A DNA stretch of 64,000 bases, from assembly GCA_964023205.1 (NCBI GenBank), contig OZ026835.1, positions 15,706,414 through 15,770,413 of the forward strand, in the 5' to 3' direction. Source of the stretch: Lutraria lutraria. Taxonomy: Eukaryota; Mollusca; Bivalvia; Venerida; Mactridae. A program made the position numbers and the translations under genes. The notes beneath the pieces are model-generated. The model saw only the letters and a program-made list of their open reading frames with translations, was not told where the DNA came from and made no database searches. Below are positions 1 through 12,081 of the stretch, piece after piece (position 1 is the stretch's first letter; each line of letters opens with the position of its first letter).

Positions 1-3000
1 AGTATTTAAGTTCATCTGTCATGTTGCAGTGCAGTATTTAAGTTCATCTGTCATGTTGCAGTGCAGTATTTAAGTTCATCTGTCATGTTGCAGTGCAGTA
101 TTTAAGTTCATCTGTCATGTTGCAGTGCAGTATTTAAGTTCATCTGTCATGTTGCAGTGCAGTATTTAAGTGCATCCGCCATGTTGCAGTGCAGTATTTA
201 AGTTCATCTGTCATGTTGCAGTGCAGTATTTAAGTGCATCCGCCATGTTGCAGTGCAGTATTTAAGTTCATCTGTCATGTTGCAGTGCAGTATTTAAGTT
301 CATCTGTCATGTTGTAGTGCAGTATTTAAGTTCATCTGTCATGTTGCAGTGCAGTATTTAAGTTCATCTGTCATGTTGCAGTGCAGTATTTAAGTTCATC
401 TGTCATGTTGTAGTGCAATATTTAAGTTCATCTGTCATGTTGTAGTGCAGTATTTAAGTTCATCTGTCATGTTGTAGTGCAGTATTTAAGTTCATCCGCC
501 ATGTTGCAGTGCAGTATTTAAGTTCATCTGTCATGTTCCAGTGCAGTATTTAAGTGCATCCGCCATGTTGCAGTGCAGTATTTAAGTTCATCTGTCATGT
601 TGCAGTGCAGTATTTAAGTTCATCTGTCATGTTGCAGTGCAGTATTTAAGTTCATCTGTCATGTTGTAGTGCAGTATTTAAGTTCATCTGTCATGTTGTA
701 GTGCAGTATTTAAATTCATCCGCCATGTTGTAGTGCAGTATTTAAGTTCATCTGTCATGTTGTAGAGCAGTATTTAAGTTCATCTGTCATGTTGCAGTGC
801 AGTATTTAAGTTCATCTGTCATGTTGCAGTGCAGTATTTAAGTTCATCTGTCATGTTGCAGTGCAGTATTTAAGTTCATCTGGCATGTTGTAGTGCAGTA
901 TTCAAGTTCATCTGCCATGTTGCAGTGCAGTATTTAAGTTCATCTGTCATGTTGCAGTGCAATATTTAAGTTCATCCGCCATGTTGTAGTGCAATATTTA
1001 AGTTCATCTGTCATGTTGCAGTGCAATATTTAAGTTCATCTGTCATGTTGCAGTGCAATATTTAAGTTCATCTGTCATGTTGCAGTGCAATATTTAAGTT
1101 CATCTGTCATGTAGTAGTGCAGTATTTAAGTTCATCTGTCATGTTGTAGTGCAGTATTTAAGTTCATCTGTCATGTTGTAGTGCAGTATTTAAGTTCATC
1201 TGTCATGTTGCAGTGCAGTATTTAAGTTCATCTGTCATGTTGCAGTGCAGTATTTAAGTTCATCCGCCATGTTGAAGTGCAGTATTTAAGTTCATCTGTC
1301 ATGTTGCAGTGCAGTATTTAAGTTCATCTGTCATGTTGCAGTGCAGTATTTAAGTTCATCCGCCATGTTGAAGTGCAGTATTTAAGTTCATCTGTCATGT
1401 TGCAGTGCAGTATTTAAGTTCATCTGTCATGTTGCAGTGCAGTATTTAAGTTCATCTGTCATGTTGCAGTGCAGTATTTAAGTGCATCTGTCATGTTGCA
1501 GTGCAGTATTTAAGTTCATCTGTCATGTTGCAGTGCAGTATTTAAGTGCATCTGTCATGTTGCAGTGCAGTATTTAAGTTCATCCGCCATGTTGCAGTGC
1601 AGTATTTAAGTTCATCTGTCATGTTGCAGTGGAGTATTTAAGTTCATCTGTCATGTTGCAGTGCAGTATTTAAGTTCATCTGTCATGTTGCAGTGCAGTA
1701 TTTAAGTTCATCTGTCATGTTGCAGTGCAGTATTTAAGTTCATCTGTCATGTTGCAGTGCAGTATTTAAGTGCATCTGTCATGTTGCAGTGCAGTATTTA
1801 AGTTCATCTGTCATGTTGCAGTGCAGTATTTAAGTGCATCTGTCATGTTGCAGTGCAGTATTTAAGTTCATCCGCCATGTTGCAGTGCAGTATTTAAGTG
1901 CATCTGTCATGTTGCAGTGGAGTATTTAACTTCATCTGTCATGTTGCAGTGCAGTATTTAAGTTCATCTGTCATGTTGCAGTGCAGTATTTAAGTTCATC
2001 TGTCATGTTGCAGTGCAGTATTTAAGTTCATCTGTCATGTTGCAGTGCAGTATTTAAGTTCATCTGTCATGTTGCAGTGGAGTATTTAAGTTCATCTGTC
2101 ATGTTGCAGTGCAGTATTTAAGTTCATTTGTCATGTTGCAGTGCAGTATTTAAGTGCATCTGTCATGTTGCAGTGCAGTATTTCAGTGCATCTGTCATGT
2201 TGCAGTGCAGTATTTAAGTTCATCTGTCATGTTGCAGTGCAGTATTTAAGTTCATCCGCCATGTTGCAGTGCAGTATTTAAGTTCATCTGTCATGTTGCA
2301 GTGCAGTATTTAAGTGCATCTGTCATGTTGCAGTGCAGTATTTAAGTTCATCCGCCATGTTGCAGTGCAGTATTTAAGTTCATCTGTCATGTTGCAGTGC
2401 AGTATTTAAGTTCATCTGTCATGTTGCAGTGCAGTATTTAAGTTCATCTGTCATGTTGCAGTGCAGTATTTAAGTTCATCTGTCATGTTGCAGTGCAGTA
2501 TTTAAGTTCATCCGCCATGTTGCAGTGCAGTATTTAAGTTCATCCGCCATGTTGTAGTGCAGTATTTAAGTTCATCTGTCATGTTGCAGTGCAGTATTTA
2601 AGTTCATCCGCCATGTTGCAGTGCAGTATTTAAGTTCATCTGTCATGTTGCAGTGCAGTATTTAAGTGCATCTGTCATGTTGCAGTGCAGTATTTAAGTT
2701 CATCCGCCATGTTGCAGTGCAGTATTTAAGTTCATCTGTCATGTTGCAGTGCAGTATTTAAGTTCATCTGTCATGTTGCAGTGCAGTATTTAAGTTCATC
2801 AGTCATGTTGCAGTGCAGTATTTAAGTTCATCTGTCATGTTGCAGTGCAGTATTTAAGTTCATCCGCCATGTTGCAGTGCAGTATTTAAGTTCATCCGCC
2901 ATGTTGTAGTGCAGTATTTAAGTTCATCTGTCATGTTGCAGTGCAGTATCTAAGTTCATCTGTCATGTTGCAGTGCAGTATTTAAGTTCATCCGCCATGT

Positions 3001-6000
3001 TGCAGTGCAGTATTAAATTCATCTGTCATGTTGCAGTGCAGTATTTAAGTTCATCTGTCATGTTGCAGTGCAGTATTTAAGTTCATCTGTCATGTTGCAG
3101 TGCAGTATTTAAGTGCATCTGTCATGTTGCAGTGCAGTATTTAAGTTCATCTGTCATGTTGCAGTGCAGTATTTAAGTGCATCTGTCATGTTGCAGTGCA
3201 GTATATAAGTTCATCCGCCATGTTGCAGTGCAGTATTTAAGTTCATCTGTCATGTTGCAGTGCAGTATTTAAGTTCATATGTCATGTTGCAGTGCAGTAT
3301 TTAAGTTCATCTGTCATGTTGCAGTGCAGTATTTAAGTTCATCTGTCATGTTGCAGTGCAGTATTTAAGTTCATCTGTCATGTTGCAGTGCAGTATTTAA
3401 GTGCATCTGTCATGTTGCAGTGCAGTATTTAAGTTCATCTGTCATGTTGCAGTGCAGTATTTAAGTGCATCTGTCATGTTGCAGTGCAGTATTTAAGTTC
3501 ATCCGCCATGTTGCAGTGCAGTATTTAAGTTCATCTGTCATGTTGCAGTGCAGTATTTAAGTTCATCTGTCATGTTGCAGTGCAGTATATAAGTTCATCC
3601 GCCATGTTGTAGTGCAGTATTTAAGTTCATCTGTCATGTTGCAGTGCAGTATATAAGTTCATCCGCCATGTTGTAGTGCAGTATTTAAGTTCATCTGTCA
3701 TGTTGCAGTGCAGTATTTAAGTTCATCCGCCATGTTGCAGTGCAGTATTTAAGTTCATCTGTCATGTTGCAGTGCAGTATTTAAGTTCATCCGCCATGTT
3801 GCAGTGCAGTATTTAAGTTCATCTGTCATGTTGCAGTGCAGTATTTAAGTTCATCTGTCATGTTGCAGTGCAGTATTTAAGTTCATCTGTCATGTTGCAG
3901 TGCAATATTTAAGTTCATCTGTCATGTTGCAGTGCAATATTTAAGTTCATCTGTCATGTTGCAGTGCAATATTTAAGTTCATCTGTCATGTTGCAGTGCA
4001 ATATTTAAGTTCATATGTCATGTTCCAGTGCAATATTTAAGTTCATCTGTCATGTTGCAGTGCAGTATCTAAGTTCATCTGTCATGTTGCAGTGCAGTAT
4101 TTAAGTTCATCTGTCATGTTGCAGTGCAGTATTTAAGTTCATCTGTCATGTTGCAGTGCAGTATTTAAGTTCATCTGTCATGTTGCAGTGCAGTATTTAA
4201 GTTCATCCGCCATGTTGCAGTGCAGTATTTAAGTTCATCCGCCATGTTGTAGTGCAGTATTTAAGTTCGTCTGTCATGTTGCAGTGCAGTATCTAAGTTC
4301 ATCTGTCATGTTGCAGTGCAGTATTTAAGTTCATCCGCCATGTTGCAGTGCAGTATTTAAGTTCATCTGTCATGTTGCAGTGCAGTATTTAAGTTCATCT
4401 GTCATGTTGCAGTGCAGTATTTAAGTTCATCTGTCATGTTGCAGTGCAGTATTTAAGTTCATCTGTCATGTTGCAGTGCAGTATTTAAGTTCATCTGTCA
4501 TGTTGCAGTGCAGTATTTAAGTGCATCTGTCATGTTGCAGTGCAGTATTTAAGTTCATCCGCCATGTTGCAGTGCAGTATTTAAGTTCATCTGTCATGTT
4601 GCAGTGCAGTATTTAAGTTCATATGTCATGTTGCAGTGCAGTATTTAAGTTCATCTGTCATGTTGCAGTGCAGTATTTAAGTTCATCTGTCATGTTGCAG
4701 TGCAGTATTTAAGTTCATCTGTCATGTTGCAGTGCAGTATTTAAGTGCATCTGTCATGTTGCAGTGCAGTATTTAAGTTCATCTGTCATGTTGCAGTGCA
4801 GTATTTAAGTGCATCTGTCATGTTGCAGTGCAGTATTTAAGTTCATCCGCCATGTTGCAGTGCAGTATTTAAGTTCATCTGTCATGTTGCAGTGCAGTAT
4901 TTAAGTGCATCCGCCATGTTGCAGTGCAGTATTTAAGTTCATCTGTCATGTTGCAGTGCAGTATTTAAGTTCATCTGTCATGTTGTAGTGCAGTATTTAA
5001 GTTCATCTGTCATGTTGCAGTGCAGTATTTAAGTTCATCTGTCATGTTGCAGTGCAGTATTTAAGTTCATCTGTCATGTTGTAGTGCAATATTTAAGTTC
5101 ATCTGTCATGTTGTAGTGCAGTATTTAAGTTCATCTGTCATGTTGTAGTGCAGTATTTAAGTTCATCCGCCATGTTGCAGTGCAGTATTTAAGTTCATCT
5201 GTCATGTTCCAGTGCAGTATTTAAGTGCATCCGCCATGTTGCAGTGCAGTATTTAAGTTCATCTGTCATGTTGCAGTGCAGTATTTAAGTTCATCTGTCA
5301 TGTTGTAGTGCAGTATTTAAGTTCATCTGTCATGTTGTAGTGCAGTATTTAAGTTCATCTGTCATGTTGTAGTGCAGTATTTAAATTCATCCGCCATGTT
5401 GTAGTGCAGTATTTAAGTTCATCTGTCATGTTGTAGAGCAGTATTTAAGTTCATCTGTCATGTTGCAGTGCAGTATTTAAGTGCATCTGTCATGTTGCAG
5501 TGCAGTATTTAAGTTCACCTGTCATGTTGCAGTGCAGTATTTAAGTGCATCTGTCATGTTGCAGTGCAGTATTTAAGTTCATCCGCCATGTTGCAGTGCA
5601 GTATTTAAGTGCATCTGTCATGTTGCAGTGGAGTATTTAACTTCATCTGTCATGTTGCAGTGCAGTATTTAAGTTCATCTGTCATGTTGCAGTGCAGTAT
5701 TTAAGTTCATCTGTCATGTTGCAGTGCAGTATTTAAGTTCATCTGTCATGTTGCAGTGCAGTATTTAAGTTCATCTGTCATGTTGCAGTGGAGTATTTAA
5801 GTTCATCTGTCATGTTGCAGTGCAGTATTTAAGTTCATCTGTCATGTTGCAGTGCAGTATTTAAGTGCATCTGTCATGTTGCAGTGCAGTATTTAAGTGC
5901 ATCTGTCATGTTGCAGTGCAGTATTTAAGTTCATCTGTCATGTTGCAGTGCAGTATTTAAGTTCATCCGCCATGTTGCAGTGCAGTATTTAAGTTCATCT

Positions 6001-9000
6001 GTCATGTTGCAGTGCAGTATTTAAGTGCATCTGTCATGTTGCAGTGCAGTATTTAAGTTCATCCGCCATGTTGCAGTGCAGTATTTAAGTTCATCTGTCA
6101 TGTTGCAGTGCAGTATTTAAGTTCATCTGTCATGTTGCAGTGCAGTATTTAAGTTCATCTGTCATGTTGCAGTGCAGTATTTAAGTTCATCTGTCATGTT
6201 GCAGTGCAGTATTTAAGTTCATCCGCCATGTTGCAGTGCAGTATTTAAGTTCATCCGCCATGTTGTAGTGCAGTATTTAAGTTCATCTGTCATGTTGCAG
6301 TGCAGTATTTAAGTTCATCCGCCATGTTGCAGTGCAGTATTTAAGTTCATCTGTCATGTTGCAGTGCAGTATTTAAGTGCATCTGTCATGTTGCAGTGCA
6401 GTATTTAAGTTCATCCGCCATGTTGCAGTGCAGTATTTAAGTTCATCTGTCATGTTGCAGTGCAGTATTTAAGTTCATCTGTCATGTTGCAGTGCAGTAT
6501 TTAAGTTCATCAGTCATGTTGCAGTGCAGTATTTAAGTTCATCTGTCATGTTGCAGTGCAGTATTTAAGTTCATCCGCCATGTTGCAGTGCAGTATTTAA
6601 GTTCATCCGCCATGTTGTAGTGCAGTATTTAAGTTCATCTGTCATGTTGCAGTGCAGTATCTAAGTTCATCTGTCATGTTGCAGTGCAGTATTTAAGTTC
6701 ATCTGTCATGTTGCAGTGCAGTATTTAAGTTCATCTGTCATGTTGCAGTGCAGTATTTAAGTGCATCTGTCATGTTGCAGTGCAGTATTTAAGTTCATCT
6801 GTCATGTTGCAGTGCAGTATTTAAGTGCATCTGTCATGTTGCAGTGCAGTATTTAAGTTCATCCGCCATGTTGCAGTGCAGTATTTAAGTTCATCTGTCA
6901 TGTTGCAGTGCAGTATTTAAGTGCATCCGCCATGTTGCAGTGCAGTATTTAAGTTCATCTGTCATGTTGCAGTGCAGTATTTAAGTTCATCTGTCATGTT
7001 GTAGTGCAGTATTTAAGTTCATCTGTCATGTTGCAGTGCAGTATTTAAGTTCATCTGTCATGTTGCAGTGCAGTATTTAAGTTCATCTGTCATGTTGTAG
7101 TGCAATATTTAAGTTCATCTGTCATGTTGTAGTGCAGTATTTAAGTTCATCTGTCATGTTGTAGTGCAGTATTTAAGTTCATCCGCCATGTTGCAGTGCA
7201 GTATTTAAGTTCATCTGTCATGTTCCAGTGCAGTATTTAAGTGCATCCGCCATGTTGCAGTGCAGTATTTAAGTTCATCTGTCATGTTGCAGTGCAGTAT
7301 TTAAGTTCATCTGTCATGTTGTAGTGCAGTATTTAAGTTCATCTGTCATGTTGTAGTGCAGTATTTAAGTTCATCTGTCATGTTGTAGTGCAGTATTTAA
7401 ATTCATCCGCCATGTTGTAGTGCAGTATTTAAGTTCATCTGTCATGTTGTAGAGCAGTATTTAAGTTCATCTGTCATGTTGCAGTGCAGTATTTAAGTTC
7501 ATCTGTCATGTTGCAGTGCAGTATTTAAGTTCATCTGTCATGTTGCAGTGCAGTATTTAAGTTCATCTGGCATGTTGTAGTGCAGTATTCAAGTTCATCT
7601 GCCATGTTGCAGTGCAGTATTTAAGTTCATCTGTCATGTTGCAGTGCAATATTTAAGTTCATCCGCCATGTTGTAGTGCAATATTTAAGTTCATCTGTCA
7701 TGTTGCAGTGCAATATTTAAGTTCATCTGTCATGTTGCAGTGCAATATTTAAGTTCATCTGTCATGTTGCAGTGCAATATTTAAGTTCATCTGTCATGTT
7801 GTAGTGCAGTATTTAAGTTCATCTGTCATGTTGTAGTGCAGTATTTAAGTTCATCTGTCATGTTGTAGTGCAGTATTTAAGTTCATCTGTCATGTTGCAG
7901 TGCAGTATTTAAGTTCATCTGTCATGTTGCAGTGCAGTATTTAAGTTCATCCGCCATGTTGAAGTGCAGTATTTAAGTTCATCTGTCATGTTGCAGTGCA
8001 GTATTTAAGTTCATCTGTCATGTTGCAGTGCAGTATTTAAGTTCATCCGCCATGTTGAAGTGCAGTATTTAAGTTCATCTGTCATGTTGCAGTGCAGTAT
8101 TTAAGTTCATCTGTCATGTTGCAGTGCAGTATTTAAGTTCATCTGTCATGTTGCAGTGCAGTATTTAAGTGCATCTGTCATGTTGCAGTGCAGTATTTAA
8201 GTTCATCTGTCATGTTGCAGTGCAGTATTTAAGTGCATCTGTCATGTTGCAGTGCAGTATTTAAGTTCATCCGCCATGTTGCAGTGCAGTATTTAAGTTC
8301 ATCTGTCATGTTGCAGTGGAGTATTTAAGTTCATCTGTCATGTTGCAGTGCAGTATTTAAGTTCATCTGTCATGTTGCAGTGCAGTATTTAAGTTCATCT
8401 GTCATGTTGCAGTGCAGTATTTAAGTTCATCTGTCATGTTGCAGTGCAGTATTTAAGTGCATCTGTCATGTTGCAGTGCAGTATTTAAGTTCATCTGTCA
8501 TGTTGCAGTGCAGTATTTAAGTGCATCTGTCATGTTGCAGTGCAGTATTTAAGTTCATCCGCCATGTTGCAGTGCAGTATTTAAGTGCATCTGTCATGTT
8601 GCAGTGGAGTATTTAAGTTCATCTGTCATGTTGCAGTGCAGTATTTAAGTTCATCTGTCATGTTGCAGTGCAGTATTTAAGTTCATCTGTCATGTTGCAG
8701 TGCAGTATTTAAGTTCATCTGTCATGTTGCAGTGCAGTATTTAAGTTCATCTGTCATGTTGCAGTGGAGTATTTAAGTTCATCTGTCATGTTGCAGTGCA
8801 GTATTTAAGTTCATCTGTCATGTTGCAGTGCAGTATTTAAGTGCATCTGTCATGTTGCAGTGCAGTATTTAAGTGCATCTGTCATGTTGCAGTGCAGTAT
8901 TTAAGTTCATCTGTCATGTTGCAGTGCAGTATTTAAGTTCATCCGCCATGTTGCAGTGCAGTATTTAAGTTCATCTGTCATGTTGCAGTGCAGTATTTAA

Positions 9001-11822
9001 GTGCATCTGTCATGTTGCAGTGCAGTATTTAAGTTCATCCGCCATGTTGCAGTGCAGTATTTAAGTTCATCTGTCATGTTGCAGTGCAGTATTTAAGTTC
9101 ATCTGTCATGTTGCAGTGCAGTATTTAAGTTCATCTGTCATGTTGCAGTGCAGTATTTAAGTTCATCTGTCATGTTGCAGTGCAGTATTTAAGTTCATCC
9201 GCCATGTTGCAGTGCAGTATTTAAGTTCATCCGCCATGTTGTAGTGCAGTATTTAAGTTCATCTGTCATGTTGCAGTGCAGTATTTAAGTTCATCCGCCA
9301 TGTTGCAGTGCAGTATTTAAGTTCATCTGTCATGTTGCAGTGCAGTATTTAAGTGCATCTGTCATGTTGCAGTGCAGTATTTAAGTTCATCCGCCATTTT
9401 GCAGTGCAGTATTTAAGTTCATCTGTCATGTTGCAGTGCAGTATTTAAGTTCATCTGTCATGTTGCAGTGCAGTATTTAAGTTCATCTGTCATGTTGCAG
9501 TGCAGTATTTAAGTTCATCTGTCATGTTGCAGTGCAGTATTTAAGTTCATCCGCCATGTTGCAGTGCAGTATTTAAGTTCATCCGCCATGTTGTAGTGCA
9601 GTATTTAAGTTCATCTGTCATGTTGCAGTGCAGTATCTAAGTTCATCTGTCATGTTGCAGTGCAGTATTTAAGTTCATCCGCCATGTTGCAGTGCAGTAT
9701 TTAAGTTCATCTGTCATGTTGCAGTGCAGTATTTAAGTTCATCTGTCATGTTGCAGTGCAGTATTTAAGTTCATCTGTCATGTTGCAGTGCAGTATTTAA
9801 GTGCATCTGTCATGTTGCAGTGCAGTATTTAAGTTCATCTGTCATGTTGCAGTGCAGTATTTAAGTGCATCTGTCATGTTGCAGTGCAGTATATAAGTTC
9901 ATCCGCCATGTTGCAGTGCAGTATTTAAGTTCATCTGTCATGTTGCAGTGCAGTATTTAAGTTCATATGTCATGTTGCAGTGCAGTATTTAAGTTCATCT
10001 GTCATGTTGCAGTGCAGTATTTAAGTTCAACTGTCATGTTGCAGTGCAGTATTTAAGTTCATCTGTCATGTTGCAGTGCAGTATTTAAGTGCATCTGTCA
10101 TGTTGCAGTGCAGTATTTAAGTTCATCTGTCATGTTGCAGTGCAGTATTTAAGTGCATCTGTCATGTTGCAGTGCAGTATTTAAGTTCATCCGCCATGTT
10201 GCAGTGCAGTATTTAAGTTCATCTGTCATGTTGCAGTGCAGTATTTAAGTTCATCTGTCATGTTGCAGTGCAGTATATAAGTTCATCCGCCATGTTGTAG
10301 TGCAGTATTTAAGTTCATCTGTCATGTTGCAGTGCAGTATATAAGTTCATCCGCCATGTTGTAGTGCAGTATTTAAGTTCATCTGTCATGTTGCAGTGCA
10401 GTATTTAAGTTCATCCGCCATGTTGCAGTGCAGTATTTAAGTTCATCTGTCATGTTGCAGTGCAGTATTTAAGTTCATCCGCCATGTTGCAGTGCAGTAT
10501 TTAAGTTCATCTGTCATGTTGCAGTGCAGTATTTAAGTTCATCTGTCATGTTGCAGTGCAGTATTTAAGTTCATCTGTCATGTTGCAGTGCAATATTTAA
10601 GTTCATCTGTCATGTTGCAGTGCAATATTTAAGTTCATCTGTCATGTTGCAGTGCAATATTTAAGTTCATCTGTCATGTTGCAGTGCAATATTTAAGTTC
10701 ATATGTCATGTTGCAGTGCAATATTTAAGTTCATCTGTCATGTTGCAGTGCAGTATCTAAGTTCATCTGTCATGTTGCAGTGCAGTATTTAAGTTCATCT
10801 GTCATGTTGCAGTGCAGTATTTAAGTTCATCTGTCATGTTGCAGTGCAGTATTTAAGTTCATCTGTCATGTTGCAGTGCAGTATTTAAGTTCATCCGCCA
10901 TGTTGCAGTGCAGTATTTAAGTTCATCCGCCATGTTGTAGTGCAGTATTTAAGTTCGTCTGTCATGTTGCAGTGCAGTATCTAAGTTCATCTGTCATGTT
11001 GCAGTGCAGTATTTAAGTTCATCCGCCATGTTGCAGTGCAGTATTTAAGTTCATCTGTCATGTTGCAGTGCAGTATTTAAGTTCATCTGTCATGTTGCAG
11101 TGCAGTATTTAAGTTCATCTGTCATGTTGCAGTGCAGTATTTAAGTTCATCTGTCATGTTGCAGTGCAGTATTTAAGTTCATCTGTCATGTTGCAGTGCA
11201 GTATTTAAGTGCATCTGTCATGTTGCAGTGCAGTATTTAAGTTCATCCGCCATGTTGCAGTGCAGTATTTAAGTTCATCTGTCATGTTGCAGTGCAGTAT
11301 TTAAGTTCATATGTCATGTTGCAGTGCAGTATTTAAGTTCATCTGTCATGTTGCAGTGCAGTATTTAAGTTCATCTGTCATGTTGCAGTGCAGTATTTAA
11401 GTTCATCTGTCATGTTGCAGTGCAGTATTTAAGTGCATCTGTCATGTTGCAGTGCAGTATTTAAGTTCATCTGTCATGTTGCAGTGCAGTATTTAAGTGC
11501 ATCTGTCATGTTGCAGTGCAGTATTTAAGTTCATCCGCCATGTTGCAGTGCAGTATTTAAGTTCATCTGTCATGTTGCAGTGCAGTATTTAAGTTCATCC
11601 GCCATGTTGCAGTGCAGTATTTAAGTTCATCTGTCATGTTGCAGTGCAGTATTTAAGTTCATCTGTCATGTTGCAGTGCAGTATTTAAGTTCATCTGTCA
11701 TGTTGCAGTGCAATATTTAAGTTCATCTGTCATGTTGCAGTGCAGTATTTAAGTTCATCTGTCATGTTGCAGTGCAGTATTTAAGTTCATCTGTCATGTT
11801 GCAGTGCAGTATTTAAGTTCAT
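1..11822. repeat. 32-bp satellite/minisatellite array, 369 complete units
   Basis: The unit begins AGTATTTAAGTTCATCTGTC and ends ATGTTGCAGTGC, 32 bp in all. Copies follow head to tail from the first base to a partial copy starting at 11808. Start-to-end phase gives 369 complete units, all 32 bp except one 31-bp unit near 3010 that lost a base. A few variants recur: TTCATCTGTC versus TTCATCCGCC versus GTGCATCTGTC, TTGCAG versus TTGTAG, and GCAGTATT versus GCAATATT. Every unit contains TATTTAA and the short odd palindrome TGCAGTGCA. The unit length is not a multiple of three and the array has no long open frame. The left edge is cut by the window, so the true length is unknown. It probably lies in an intron of the TMEM179-like gene to its right. 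Satellite DNA is certain from the sequence; any function is unknown. Confidence 0.98.
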
Positions 11823-12081
11823 TTTCCATGATTATTTTTGTACTTTGATTAAATACTGTTTTTGGTTCGATAATCACGATCTCAAATATATTTACATAAT
11901 GTCACCGTCTACAAAAACGCACTTGTTTAATTATGAAAACCCCCGATGTAACTATTTGATTTATATACTGTGTATGTATGGCCAGTTCTATTCAGATAAT
12001 AGGAAACATGGGACTGATCTTTTTGTTTTAACTGTATTGCCTATTTTTGTAATTATTTTCCTTGCCTACTTCTACTTTCAG

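Noticed and set aside
1..11822. Regular ~32-bp direct repeats recalling a CRISPR array
   Set aside because: There are no unique spacers. The whole period is repeated sequence and the context is eukaryotic, so it is a satellite.
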